This document shows, in pieces, positions 33,401-47,931 of a stretch of DNA of 64,000 bases. Location of the stretch: NCBI RefSeq assembly GCF_008831285.2, contig NC_045140.1:19962370-20026369 (forward strand), written 5' to 3'. The stretch comes from Nymphaea colorata. Taxonomy: Eukaryota; Streptophyta; Magnoliopsida; Nymphaeales; Nymphaeaceae. Numbering within the stretch: position 1 is the first letter of the stretch; each line of letters starts with the position of its first letter. The position numbers and the translations under genes were made by a program. The notes beneath the pieces are model-generated. The model was given only the letters and a program-made list of their open reading frames with translations, had not been told where the DNA came from and made no database searches.

Positions 33401-35534
33401 TCGATGCGACTCGGGTAGGCAGCAAAATAGAAGAGTCCGGGTGACTTACTTTTTAACTGCTCATCATATTTTTCACTTGGTCTAGTTTTGTTTTGGATTT
33501 GTTTGCCAATCCTGTAATTGGAATGTTATTATTATTATTAATGGGTCATATGGATCTTAAGTCTACAAATCTAGTTTGAGATATATCAGTGATATCAAAC
33601 CTTGTGACTTAATAGACTATTGGCAATCAGAACAGTTTCTTGTTGTTTATAAGGATTGATGTCTATTTATAAGACATATTGATTCATTAATCTACCTAAA
33701 TATTATAATTGAAAGAACCCAAAAATTCATAAAAAAAAAAAGTAGGACCGAGGCAAAAACTTTTAAGAAAGATATAATTTTTGAAAGACAAAAACTTAAC
33801 AACAATTGTGGTTTCGAGTAAGAAATGACATGCTATGATTTTTGTGGGAGCTTCAGCTCTCCTATGGACGCTAGGATGAAATATATTCTGTTGGTCCACC
33901 CAAAATATTGAGAATAATAGTTGAAAAGAATGAAGGCTATCTCAAACATTTTATTCTTATTGATAATGTGGTTTAAATAATTATGTGTTTAGGTTTTCTA
34001 TTTTTCCCGATAATATATCTTTTACAAACAAATGAGATGTCACGTTGAAAAAGACAAACACTTTGCTTTTTCCTCTTTGATTTATTCCAACCGTGTCCCT
34101 CTATTGCTACTTATTTCTCTTATTTATTGTCACTTGTTTGATTGCTGATTTTAACCACCAAAATCCTACTTGGAGCCAATACTACAACAAGAAATACAAA
34201 TAGGGCCACAAATCAACTTTGACACCTCTCAATCAAGAAGGTGCGAGAGAGAGAAAATTTCAACATGAATGCTCCAAAGATGCAAATGGCAAAACAATTA
34301 ACCACCTACTAGTAATTACACCTGGCAAAATGCTTCTCAAACAAAAGACTTAGATCTGAACCGATGATAGTCTCATACACATCTTGTGCACAAACTTTCT
34401 ATAACACAAAGAAACTGTCCAGGTCCTAATTGCTAAGATCTACAAACTTTCAGTTTCTGGTTACTAGGTGGCCCATTGATAATTACTATGATGAAAAGAG
34501 TTGCTCATTGAAACATAGTGTATGGAATCAATGATGATAGACGGTTGTTATCGGCTCATTCTCAAGAAAACGAGGAACATAGCACAGATCGAAGCGCGGC
34601 ACTTGTCAGGCCTTTGCCTGATAAGCCCTTTATGCACCGACAATCACGAGAAAATATGCACAAAGAAGTTCATCAAGCACTTCTACTCATCTATCAATAC
34701 ACCAAACAAATTCCCTGCAACAATAAACTTCAACGAAAATGGTCCATTTTTACATGAAACTTTCCAACTTTTTCACAAATGAAAGCGTTGAAGCATTATA
34801 AACCACATCGATGCAAAAGAAAAGTAGTGGCAGAACGTTTATCACTATAACCATTGTTGTTAAATGATGATATAGACTAGGTAAACTGATGAAGAAAAAT
34901 AGGAAACTTTGTATTGGTTTTCAAACTTGACATGTGATGTCTCAATGGTAGAATCCAACAGGATGACTGGGAAAAAACCAAGGCAAGCAATGGCAGCCTA
35001 GCCCAAGCACCTCTTCAATCTTCCCAAACAAATACTTGATAGCAACACTTGGCGGCTCCATTGGCTACATGAATACTCATATATAGCTCCAAGAAACAGA
35101 TTGGCTGCAAAACCGAGTGATGAAATTCACCAATTAGGCTGCTCTGGCGAAGCCATAAAACAGGAAAGAGAATGCAAGCATAGACCATATCCATATAAAA
35201 AACTAAAAACGAAAGAAAAGAAACCAAAGAAACTTAGCTTTAGTAACTATTCCAGCTTATGAAATAAACAAAAATTTTATCAACCCAAGTCAATTTCAAA
35301 TTTACAATACCACAAATCTACAACTTGAAGGAGTTTACAACACCTTGTCCTAAATAGGATGTTAATAAATCCATATTTGACCGAACCAATAAAAAAGTTG
35401 GATGCAAATGATCTCAACTTAGAAGTATCTCAATTGTTGTTGCTCTACTTACTACTGAAAAACTTTATTGGTTTTGAACCCTTGAGGCATGAAATGCATG
35501 TTTTGTCGGCACTGGAAGCAAACAAACGCGCCCA

Positions 35535-35725
35535 CATGTTTGGAAAAACCACCGTTATATGTCTATACCGGTGGTTTCTTTCGTCGTTGTATCAACTTAT
35601 AGCGGTGGTAGACTTGCCGCTATAGATTACTTATACCGGTGCTCATCATCGCCGATATAGGTCATCACCGCTATATACCTACAGCGGTGCTTTCTGCACC
35701 GGTATACCCTAATATAACCACACCT
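35535..35725. repeat. Cluster of CACTA-type subterminal motifs, unit A
   Basis: About eight copies, in both orientations, of a ten-base motif close to TATACCGGTG or TATAGCGGTG (reverse CACCGCTATA) within 190 bases. Dense inverted short motifs of this kind are typical of subterminal regions of plant CACTA transposons. Definite CACTA termini were not identified, so this may be a relic. Confidence 0.5.
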
Positions 35726-38700
35726 ACCGACTAGTAAAATAGGCCAGTTTTTGTTGAAGCACACGCCCCACATCGATGAGGCGGCACTTCAGCGCCTGAT
35801 CCTCTCTTTATATCTCATTCTATTTTCTTTTCATATAGTCACATTTTTTTTATTTTTAGAGGAGGTTTCATGTTTAAAACATATTGATATGTTTAATAAA
35901 CTATACTCAAAATTGACTTACTATTTTAATTCCGCACTCAAGGAACTTGCACTCTCTATTCATAGTCGGGCTTCCTAATATTAAATAGTTTCTCATTCTA
36001 ATTTGATTTATTATCAAAAGTTGCAGTCCACGTTTTTTCCTATTTCAATTCCTAGAATTCCCTTGCGATTCGGCAACGCGATTGTGATAATACAATTGCA
36101 CAAAAATGATGCCGAAATGTTTTGAGGAATGTACCTCAGTTTGATACCTAAGGTCTTGGATGTTGTGTACTGAACCTAAACATTTGTATTCTTTCCATAT
36201 TTTTCTCTGTGTTATTTTTCAACCTCGCCGTATAATATCGAGAAAAACCATGCAGTTCAAAGCTTCGAAAGGTTATTTCTAACTATGCTACAAAGTAAGG
36301 AAGAAATCCTATATCTAACAGGAAAGAATCTTACAAGCTTTTTTAGGAATATGGGTTCGTTGTCACTGTACTTCAATAGTCCACCAAATACTCCACATCT
36401 TTTGTCAAATACTTCTATGGGTTTTTCAATTTGATCTACTCAAGAAAAAACTGGATCGGATTAACTGCACATAAAAAAAACATTTGCATAAGAAGAGAGA
36501 GACTTAAAATCACCATGTGATGATAACAGTGGTTAGCAACATGAGTTATTTGTAACAATGGTTCGTTGACGCCGTTAAAAACCCGATGACAATATAAAAT
36601 CTAGAGTAAACTTAAGCCATATTTGTAAACAAATTTAAAATCATTTATAAAGATGTTTTAAAAGTTTATGAAATTTCATTATATTATCTGTGTATAAGTT
36701 TCATAAAGAAATCCTGACTACTAAACAATGGTTGCAAAATGATAATAACTGCAAATTTAGCCAAAGGTGTAGCAATTTAAATCACAAAAGTAATCGGTTT
36801 TCTGAAAAATTTAAAAATATTTGAGAATGATCCTCAAAAAATGAGTTCACAATTGTGAACTATCTAATAATTTAAAATTACTCAGTAAATGTCAACTTAT
36901 TTTGTAAAGTAATTTAAAAATCAATTTTGAAAAAGTCGTTGATATTTCTTTTAAAAAGCTTTCAATAAATATTACAGAATAGTGCAAAAATTCTACAAGA
37001 GATTTGAAAACAATGACAGAATCTTGAAGGAATGTTTAATTTTTTATTCAAGTTCAAAATTTTTTTTTGGAAATAAAAGTTTTGGATGATCACGAAGACA
37101 AATTTTTGTATACGTTTATGAGAATATAATAATAGATGAGAAATGCTTGCACGAGTTTTGAAATAATCATTAAATGTTCATAAACATAATTTTGGAACTG
37201 AAAAAATAATTAACTTCAACACTATTTTGATCCTAAAAGCAGAGAAAAAGTAATCAAATTGCCTTACTTAAGAACACATGAAAATAGATAGAAATGATTG
37301 CATGAATTTTGAAATAATCACAAAACCTTCACATACAGAATTTCGAACTAACAAAATAATTAACTAATACTAGGTCTGATCTCAAAACCACAGAAAAGTA
37401 ATCAAATTGCCTAAAGCCTAAGGAAAACTAACAGAATGGCCGCTTCAGAAAAACAACTAAAGAAATGAATAACAACTTTGCAATTTCAGCACAACTAATT
37501 AAATGACCACGAACCTTGCAGCTTCAGCCAAATAAGGGTTTTAAAAAGTCAATCACAAGATATCTTAAGAACGATACCCAGTGCTGATGCATAAGATCCC
37601 AAGCCTTCCCACTCAAAGCATAACAGATAATAAACTAATCTGTCATGCTTTTGATAGACAGCCTGTGCACAGGCAAATAAAACATGAAACTACTGTCAGT
37701 TAAACAAATTCAATGACTAGAACTCAATTAAATGCAGCGATTGTTTTCTAAAGACTAGCAAAAACATTGGATTTCATCCATCGATAAATAAGGATAAGAA
37801 CCAAACAAATGCTTTCAAAAATCAAATACCCACAAATATTGAATCCCCTACCCATCTTTGACATCTTACTTGTCACCATGGAAGTGCCGTAGTTTGCTTC
37901 TCATTCAGTTTTTGGCACACCTTTAGCCCTCCACAACTTTACAAGCCTGCCACACGCATTAGACAACTATGAACGAGAGATTGGTAAAGCAGACCGGACA
38001 GCAACTTCTTCACAACAAAAAATGAGACCACTTGAATCCCATCCTTGACAGCTCAAGTACAAGATTCGCCAATCTTATCTCTCTCTCTTTCTCTCCTCTT
38101 AAAGTATCCCACTCAAAACAAATTTTTATGCAAACTCAAGCAGCAAGGTACCTCACTATAAATGCAGCTACATGAACAAGTACGAAGAAAAATCACCACC
38201 ATACCTAGCTTGACAAGCTTCAAACCTCGTCTGCTTTTGTCTATGAATCAAGTTTCTGCCCATGACTTCCTCAAACACCAAGTTGGGGTTCTTCAAGCAC
38301 CTACAACAGGTCAAATATCCTTCATGCATCCAGACACAGACCACACATTGTCTTACTTCACTCTATAGATATCCTAGAATTGGATGAAAGAACACAAACA
38401 AAAGAAAGTGTCTTGCCTTAAATGAGCTTCTCGCTTCAATTGGTTCCTTCCTCACCACCTGGTCCAAGACCCACTGGACAGCACCTCAATGACATGTTTC
38501 TAATATTAGCTGATCAGCTTCTTTAAGAGTTATCATCAATACAGCATCACTTCCCTTCCTCAAACCAGCTAAAAGGAGAAGAAAGGCTGACCTCACCCTT
38601 AAATGGTGCTGAAGAACAGCCCATGATCCCTGAAGTCAAATCAGCCGAATGAGTGGTTCCTTTAAAAAATAAGAGATGCCTTCCACAACTATCAAACACC

Positions 38701-39447
38701 AATGACCATATGCATAAGCATAGACATATTTTCTTCTAGCTGAATAAGAAAAGCAATTTTGTGGATTTAAATAACAGTCACCAGCAAGGATATATCCAGG
38801 TAGAAGGCAAATATTGGCAAAGGCAGAAGACAAGGCTTTCATCCCTGCCTAAATGGGTTTCTGTCATTTGAAAAATGTTCTGTTTTTTCCAGTGGTGCTT
38901 ATATCATTTCATCTAAGAAAAGCATCCATAATTGTCATTTCTAAAGGCTAACATGGAAAACTTTAGGCAAAGATGGATTTCGCTTGCCAATCTGAGAATG
39001 GCAATTTGCTGTGCAGAGATACCAGTTAGATGAATTAGATATTGAACTACACGGTGCCTGTTGATAACACAACTGAAAATTTATTGAAATTTTGACAGAG
39101 GTTAGACAAAAAATGTCCATTGAACAAAGGATAGACAAAAGTTCAGAGCTCTGACTGAAAATATTCAAATCTGAACATAAGCTAAGATGATTGTTCTCTG
39201 GGATCAGTGGTACATGAAAATTGTATAATCTCATTCTTTGTTTGTCTCCTAACAATAGGGAAAACATGTCCTCTCCAGCTCTCCCTTATTGGACAACGCC
39301 AGGTTGAAATAGTTGAAGGGGTTCATGTCCTCTATGTAGGAAATACACATCTCCCTTAGAGGAGATCAAGAATGCTTCCTACCAACTTTTACAAAGTGTT
39401 GGGCCCAAAAATAATCAGCTCAGCAAATAGGTTATGCAAAAACAAAA

Positions 39448-39459
39448 CTCTCTCTCTCC

Positions 39460-39521
<62 letters not shown>
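39448..39521. repeat. (CT)n(CA)n microsatellite, unit B
   Basis: Interrupted CT tract (two CCT interruptions) followed by CA units. Confidence 0.95.
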
Positions 39522-39540
39522 GAACTCCTAGGATCAAAAT

Positions 39541-39765
39541 TAAGCCTGGGCATCGAGCCCAGGCCCGAAAAGTTCAGCCCGGGTCGGCCCGGCGGGGCCT
39601 GATTCGGCCAATTTATTTTTTTGTATTATTTTTTATATTTTAAAAAATATTGTACATTAAAAATATTTTTATTTTAACCGGGCCGAGCCCGAGCTCGGAT
39701 GTCGGGTAGCGGACCGGGCCCGTAGTAGATTTTCGGGTGTCAGGCCAGCCGGATGCCCAGGCCTA
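39541..39765. mobile_element. hAT-type MITE in unit B
   Basis: Same 225-bp element as at 30242, flanked by atcaaaat at 39533-39540 and atcaaaac at 39766-39773. It was present before the A/B duplication. Unit C cannot be scored because the segment is deleted there. Confidence 0.85.
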
Positions 39766-42700
39766 ATCAAAACTATGCTGCAGTTATGAATCATCTTTAA
39801 AATTCAAACTTTTCCATAAAACTTGGTAGTAAATGCAATTATATAGAAAACAGATCCTGGTCCCAAATCAGTTCCATGGTTCCCTTCCGCTTTGACTTTA
39901 TCATTCAGGTAAACTACACGGTACTTTATTCCTATCAATTTTCCCACAGGAACATCATTGATACTCTCAAGTACTCTTTGTTTATTTAGTTCTTTCTACA
40001 TTCTAGATATACTTTTTGTTCCATCATCTATGTTTTTATGCATTTATTTCATTATGCTAACTGTGAAAGCCTTTGTTATTAAGCTACATATAGTTTTTAT
40101 CATTTATTACTGCTCACCTACATTTTCTAAAAGTTTTTAAATGCCAAAATTTTCAAGAGAGTTATGAAGCATTATCAACAGAGCTATGTTCTTGAAGATT
40201 TTGCCTTGCTAAGGTTGTCAATCACTAACATTCCAGGGCCATATGAACCTATTTCATGAAATGCACCGAAACCAAAGCAAGCCATCGTAGTCTCCTAGAT
40301 AAAAATAAATAAACACCACAGATCTTGGGCAAATCCCAGGAGGCTCACAGAAACCAACATGTCTACATGATTAACTGTGAAAAATAGCATGTCAACATTA
40401 TCGAAAACAAAATAAGTTCTTCTGCAATAAAGGAATCAGAATCTGACAATAAAGCTTTGTTTTCATGAACTACCAAACCGAGAACCCATGAATAAACAAA
40501 AAAATGTCTAGTGCTTTGCATTCTCATAAAATTTAATTCCAAACCCTTGTGGCATGAGAACAAGTTTAATTCGTTCAGTTTTTCCTTAAATATTTTACAA
40601 TGGGTAACAAGGTCCAGAAAACAAAAACTTAGTTGTGATATCACATGCATAGTGCACTGTGACTCTTTAACTTCACAAAGATTGACATTACCTATATCTG
40701 CAAATGCATTAATCATAAGAGAGCAAGACAACAGACTTGTCTTATCCAAGATTCTTTGATAGAGGCATTGGATTGTGCATGTACAAGAAATGAGAAGTAA
40801 AGGAGCCCTTTCAAGTTGAACAAGTTCAATGCAAAGAAATATGAGTTTTCCCTCTCAAATGGCATCTGCATTGAATCGGGCCCACTGATAAACAAAGTAA
40901 GCATGACAAAGAAGAAAATAAAGCATCAACAACACAGGAAGTGATTACCCTTAATATGTGCAGAAGTATCCTTCACAATGACAATGAGACTCATTTTTAA
41001 CTCATCCATAACAAGAGAGGTCATTGCAAACAACAGCAACTAGCTGATTGCAACCAAATGCTACAAATGACACCAAGTACTGCATAACTCAAGGCAAAAT
41101 AAAATTGAAGTACCGCAACCACATTTAAGAATATCAGGAAGCAAACTTTGATGCTCTGGGACCACGGGGAGGAATCTGATAACACCTTTAATATGTTTTA
41201 CCATTGGATTTTCAACCTAAGGAACATGGAATTGCAGTACTTCTATAAGCTATTTCCATAACAACTGTTGTATGTTACCATTGGTTTTTTAACCTAAGGG
41301 CATTACCTTCTTCTCAACAGATGCAAATTATCAAGATACATGATCATGTTCCAAGCATCTCAGCACAACATTGATCGAGTCAATCACAAAGAAACTGAAT
41401 TTTTTTTGGGGATAAAGCAGCTATGTCAAACAACATCAATTATTGGACGATCAACTATGTCTTACCCAATTTAGGAACGAATCAAGGTGCTAGCTCACTT
41501 CGTAGGTCATGTCCTTCCGGGTAATGTGTACTTTAACCTGTATCACAACCATAACAACATCAGAAGACAACGTCACATTGTGAAATAGACGCAAATCACA
41601 AGCAACAAACATCAAATCACCTGGCCACCCCGTTCCGTCCAAAACGATGTCTCAATGCCGACCTAATTCTTGCCGTGGAACACTCTCGATCTTGACGTCC
41701 TCTCGAGATCAGAACCCCAGGCGACATGATGTGCCCTTTGCTACCCTAGGTTTTTGAATCTCCTCAAGAAATTGAACTTCCGCGCTCCTGTAAACGAGGG
41801 AACCCATAGAGCGAACACGGGAAGGAAGGATAAGCGATGGAAAAGGAGGAAACCTGCAAAACACACAGTTCGGAAGCATTAGGAGCCGATGCGATTAAAG
41901 AAAAACATCAATAAAATAAAACGATGTCCGATCGTCGTACGTAAATCTTGGGAGAAAAATAATGAGAATCACGATATCTTCGGAGAAAAAGAATGAGAAT
42001 AACGATGGCTGGTCACTTACGTAATATATGTATTGGTAGTTTCGCTGGTCGCTACTTCGGTGGTTCAACGATAAACCAGCCTTCTGATACTGTTAAATCG
42101 GATGGCATGTTCTTAACAGCATTTAAATAATAAACAAAACTTGTGTCTTTTCTTGGGCGGACGTTTGCAGCCTGCGACATTTGTTGATAGTAGATATTAA
42201 AACCAAGAAAGTTTATACCATTAGCTATTAAAACATTATAAAACTTACTTTATAAGTGCAAGTTCCATGAAGGCACATAAAATTTGATGTTCTGAATTTA
42301 TATGTGTTTGACTTTATAAGAATCAAATTCCATAGAATTTGAGGGTTAGAAAGACTAGGAGTCAAAGAAAATTTGGGACATGCATACATACACAGGGTAC
42401 AATGTCTTCCATTAATTTCGAGCTGACATATTTTTAACCTATGTCATCGGGATGCAGGTGCCGGAATGGCACATTCCAAAAAATTTATGTGCAGCAGGAC
42501 GGCAAGAGTTTTTTTTTTTTACTTCATTATATATATAACAGAATAAGCATGTATATATTATTATTATAATTTAGTTATTAATGTATATAACATACTTGAA
42601 TAATTGTATTGCATAGGAAAATGTCATAACAATAAGTAATTTAGTAATATGACATTCTAATTGGGCTCGGGTGTGAGTTGGAGCTGCACCCATGTCTGGT

Positions 42701-44863
42701 GCGCACTCGACTCGATGCGACTCGGGTAGGGCAGCAAAATAGAAGAGTCCGGGTGACTTACTTTTTAACTGCTCATCATATTTTTCACTTGGTCTAGTTT
42801 TGTTTTGGATTTGTTTGCCAATCCTGTAATTGGAATGTTATTATTATTATTAATGGGTCATATGGATCTTAAGTCTACAAATCTAGTTTGAGATATATCA
42901 GTGATATCAAACCTTGTGACTTAATAGACTATTGGCAATCAGAACAGTTTCTTGTTGTTTATAAGGATTGATGTCTATTTATAAGACATATTGATTCATT
43001 AATGTACCTAAATATTATAATTGAAAGAACCCAAAATTCATAAAAAAAAAAAGTAGGACCGAGGCAAAAACTTTTAAGAAAGATATAATTTTGAAAGACA
43101 AAAACTTAACAACAATTGTGGTTTCGAGTAAGAAATGACATGCTATGATTTTTGTGGGAGCTTCAGCTCTCCTATGGACGCTAGGATGAAATATATTCTG
43201 TTGGTCCACCCAAAATATTGAGAATAATAGTTGAAAAGAATGAAGGCTATCTCAAACATTTTATTCTTATTGATAATGTGGTTTAAATAATTATGTGTTT
43301 AGGTTTTCTATTTTTCCCGATAATATATCTTTTACAAACAAATGAGATGTCACGTTGAAAAAGACAAACACTTTGCTTTTTCCTCTTTGATTTATTCCAA
43401 CCGTGTCCCTCTATTGCTACTTATTTCTCTTATTTATTGTCACTTGTTTGATTGCTGATTTTAACCACCAAAATCCTACTTGGAGCCAATACTACAACAA
43501 GAAATACAAATAGGGCCACAAATCAACTTTGACACCTCTCAATCAAGAAGGTGCGAGAGAGAGAAAATTTCAACATGAATGCTCCAAAGATGCAAATGGC
43601 AAAACAATTAACCACCTACTAGTAATTACACCTGGCAAAATGCTTCTCAAACAAAAGACTTAGATCTGAACCGATGATAGTCTCATACACATCTTGTGCA
43701 CAAACTTTCTATAACACAAAGAAACTGTCCAGGTCCTAATTGCTAAGATCTACAAACTTTCAGTTTCTGGTTACTAGGTGGCCCATTGATAATTACTATG
43801 ATGAAAAGAGTTGCTCATTGAAACATAGTGTATGGAATCAATGATGATAGACGGTTGTTATCGGCTCATTCTCAAGAAAACGAGGAACATAGCACAGATC
43901 GAAGCGCGGCACTTGTCAGGCCTTTGCCTGATAAGCCCTTTATGCACCGACAATCACGAGAAAATATGCACAAAGAAGTTCATCAAGCACTTCTACTCAT
44001 CTATCAATACACCAAACAAATTCCCTGCAACAATAAACTTCAACGAAAATGGTCCATTTTTACATGAAACTTTCCAACTTTTTCACAAATGAAAGCGTTG
44101 AAGCATTATAAACCACATCGATGCAAAAGAAAAGTAGTGGCAGAACGTTTATCACTATAACCATTGTTGTTAAATGATGATATAGACTAGGTAAACTGAT
44201 GAAGAAAAATAGGAAACTTTGTATTGGTTTTCAAACTTGACATGTGATGTCTCAATGGTAGAAATCCAACAGGATGACTGGGAAAAAACCAAGGCAAGCA
44301 ATGGCAGCCTAGCCCAAGCACCTCTTCAATCTTCCCAAACAAATACTTGATAGCAACACTTGGCGGCTCCATTGGCTACATGAATACTCATATATAGCTC
44401 CAAGAAACAGATTGGCTGCAAAACCGAGTGATGAAATTCACCAATTAGGCTGCTCTGGCGAAGCCATAAAACAGGAAAGAGAATGCAAGCATAGACATAT
44501 CCATATAAAAAACTAAAAACGAAAGGAAAAGAAACCCAAAAGAAACTTAGCTTTAGTAACTATTCCAGCTTATGAAATAAACAAAAATTTTTATCAACCC
44601 CAAGTCAATTTCAAATTTACAATACCACAAATCTACAACTTGAAGGAGTTTACAACACCTTGTCCTAAATAGGGATGTTAATAAATCCAATATTTGACCG
44701 AACCACATAAAAAAGTTGGATGCAAATGATCTCAACTTAGAAGTAATCTCAATTGTTGTTGCTCTACTTACTTACTGAAAAACTTTATTGGTTTTGAACC
44801 CTTGAGGCATGAAAATGCATGTTTTGTCGGCACTGGAAGCAACACAAACGCGCCCACATGTTT

Positions 44864-45035
44864 GGAAAAACCACCGTTATATGTCTATACCGGTGGTTTC
44901 TTTCGTCGTTGTATCAACTTATAGCGGTGGGAGACTTCGCCGCTATAGATTACTTATACCGGTGCTCATCATCGCCGATATAGGTCATCACCGCTATAGA
45001 CCTACAGCGGTGCTTTTCTGCACCGGTATACCTTA
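44864..45035. repeat. Cluster of CACTA-type subterminal motifs, unit B
   Basis: Counterpart of 35535-35725, with the same motif order and minor changes. Confidence 0.5.
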
Positions 45036-47931
45036 ATATAACCACACCTACCCGACTAGTAAAATAGGCCAGTTTTGTTGAAGCACACGCCCCACATCGA
45101 TGAGGCGTGCACTTCAAGCGCCTGATCCTCTCTTTATATCTCATTCTATTTTCTTTTCATATAGTCACATTTTTTTTTATTTTTAGAGGAGGTTCATGTT
45201 TAAACATATTGATATGTTTAATAAACTATACTCAAAATTGACTTACTATTTTGAATTCCGCACTCAAGGAACTTGCACTCTCTATTCATAGTCGGGCTTC
45301 CTAATATTAAATAGTTTCTCATTCTAATTTGATTTATTGATCAAAAGTTGCAGTCCACGTTTTTTCCTATTTCAATTCTAGAATTTCCCTTGCGATTCGG
45401 CAACGCGATTGTGATAATACAATTGCACAAAAATGATGCGAAATGTTTTGAGGAATGTACCTCAGTTTGATACCTAAGGTCTTGGATGTCTGTGGTACTG
45501 AACCTAAACATTTTGTATTCTTTCCATATTTTTCTCTGTGTTATTTTTCAACCTCGCCGTATAATATCCGAGAAAAACCATGCAGTTCAAAGCTTCGAAA
45601 GGTTATTTCTAACTATGCTACAAAGTAAGGAAGAAATCCTATATCTAACAAGGAAAGAATCTTACCAAGCTTTTTAGGAAATATGGGTTCGTTGTCACTG
45701 TACTTCAATAGTCCACCAAATACTCCACATCTTTTGGTGCAAATACTTCTATGGGTTTTTCAATTTGGATCTACTCAAGAAAAAACTGGATCGGATTAAC
45801 TGCACATAAAAAAACATTTGCATAAGAAGAGAGAGACTTTAAAATCACCACTGTGATGATAACAGTGGTTAGCAACATGAGTTATTTGTAACAATGGTTC
45901 GTTGACGCCGTTAAAAACCCGATGACAATATAAAATCTTAGAGTAAACTTAAGCATATTTTGTAAACAAATTTAAAATCATTTATAAAGATGTTTTAAAA
46001 GTTTATGAAATTTCATTATATTATCTGTGTATAAGTTTCATAAAGAAATCCTGACTACTAAACAATGGTTGCAAAATGATAATAACTGCAAATTTAGCCA
46101 AAGGTGTAGCAATTTAAATCACAAAAGTAATCGGTTTTCTGAAAAATTTAAAAATATTTGAGAATGATCCTCAAAAAATGAGTTCACAATTGTGAACTAT
46201 CTAATAATTTAAAATTACTCAGTAAATGTCAACTTATTTTGTAAAGTAATTTAAAAATCAATTTTGAAAAAGTCGTTGATATTTCTTTTAAAAAGCTTTC
46301 AATAAATATTACAGAATAGTGCAAAAATTCTACAAGAGATTTGAAAACAATGACAGAATCTTGAAGGAATGTTTAATTTTTTATTCAAGTTCAAAATTTT
46401 TTTTTGGAAATAAAAGTTTTGGATGATCACGAAGACAAATTTTTGTATACGTTTATGAGAATATAATAATAGATGAGAAATGCTTGCACGAGTTTTGAAA
46501 TAATCATTAAATGTTCATAAACATAATTTTGGAACTGAAAAAATAATTAACTTCAACACTATTTTGATCCTAAAAGCAGAGAAAAAGTAATCAAATTGCC
46601 TTACTTAAGAACACATGAAAATAGATAGAAATGATTGCATGAATTTTGAAATAATCACAAAACCTTCACATACAGAATTTCGAACTAACAAAATAATTAA
46701 CTAATACTAGGTCTGATCTCAAAACCACAGAAAAAGTAATCAAATTGCCTAAGCCTAAGGAAAACTAACAGAATGGCCGCTTCAGAAAAACAACTAAAGA
46801 AATGAATAACAACTTTGCAATTTCAGCACAACTAATTAAATGACCACGAACCTTGCAGCTTCAGCCAAATAAGGGTTTAAAAAGTCAATCACAAGATATC
46901 TTAAGAACGATACCCAGTGCTGATGCATAAGATCCCAAGCCTTCCCACTCAAAGCATAACAGATAATAAACTAATCTGTCATGCATTTTGATAGACAGCC
47001 TGTGCACAGGCAAATAAAACATGAAACTACTGTCAGTTAAACAAGAAATTCAAATGACTAGAACTCAATTAAATGCAGCGATTGTTTTCTAAAGACTAGC
47101 AAAAACATTGGATTTCATCCATCGATAAATAAGGATAAGAACCAAAACAAATGCTTTCAAAAATCAAATACCCACAAAATATTGAATCCCCTACCATCTT
47201 TGACATCTTACTTGTCACCATGGGAAGTGCCGTAGTTTGCTTCTCATTCAGTTTTTGGCACACCTTTAGCCCTCCACAACTTTACAAGCCTGCCACACGC
47301 ATTAGACAACTATGAACGAGAGATTGGTAAAGCAGACCGGACAGCAACTTCTTCACAACAAAAAATGAGACCATTTGAATCCCATCCTTGACAGCTCAAG
47401 TACAAGATTCGCCAATCTTATCTCTCTCTCTCTCTCCCTCTAAAAGTATCCCAACTCAAAACACATTTTTATGCAAACTCAAGCAGTAAGGTACCTCACT
47501 ATAAATGCAACTCAAAACACAAAGTGTCTTGCCTTAAATGAGCTTCTCGCTTCAATTGGTTCCTTCCTCACCACCTGGTCCAAGACCCACTGTACAGCAC
47601 CTCAATGACATGTTTCTAATCTTAGCTGATCAGCATCCTTAAGAGTTTATCAACAATACAGCATCACTTCCCTTCCTCAAACCAGCTAAAAGGAGAAGAA
47701 AGGCTGACCTCACCCTTAAATGGTGCTGATGAACAGCTCATGATCCCTGAAGTCAAATCAGCCGAATGAGTGGTTTCTTTAAAAAATAAGAGATGCATTC
47801 CACAACTATCAAACACCATATGCATAAGCATATACATATTTTCTTCTAGCTGAACAAGAAAAGCAATTTTGTGGATTTAACAATCACGAGCAAGGATAAA
47901 TCCAGGTAGAAGGCAAATATTGGCAAGGGCA

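Larger units (their letters stand above)
26762..36028. repeat. Tandem array, unit A (about 9.27 kb)
   Basis: Starts 'acgttttttcctatttcaat' directly after the gap and ends '...aaaagttgcagtcc' where unit B begins with the same words. It aligns end to end with unit B. Differences are almost all one-base insertions or deletions, commonest in the first half; 31.7-36.0 kb is nearly identical between the units. The unit holds an hAT-like MITE, a CT/CA microsatellite, a CACTA-type motif cluster and AT-rich sequence. Scattered open frames look exon-like on the minus strand but I recognise no product. It has no LTR, integrase or polymerase. Confidence 0.95.
36029..45356. repeat. Tandem array, unit B (about 9.33 kb)
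   Basis: Direct repeat of unit A beginning 'acgttttttcctatttcaat' and ending '...gatcaaaagttgcagtcc' at the start of unit C. It contains the same MITE, microsatellite and motif cluster at matching offsets. Compared with A, single-base indels predominate and substitutions are few. Confidence 0.95.

Noticed and set aside
26762-45356. 9.3-kb unit as a giant LTR retrotransposon or a mobile element
   Set aside because: Direct repeats are the whole unit, with no LTR boundaries, PBS, target duplication or polymerase motifs.
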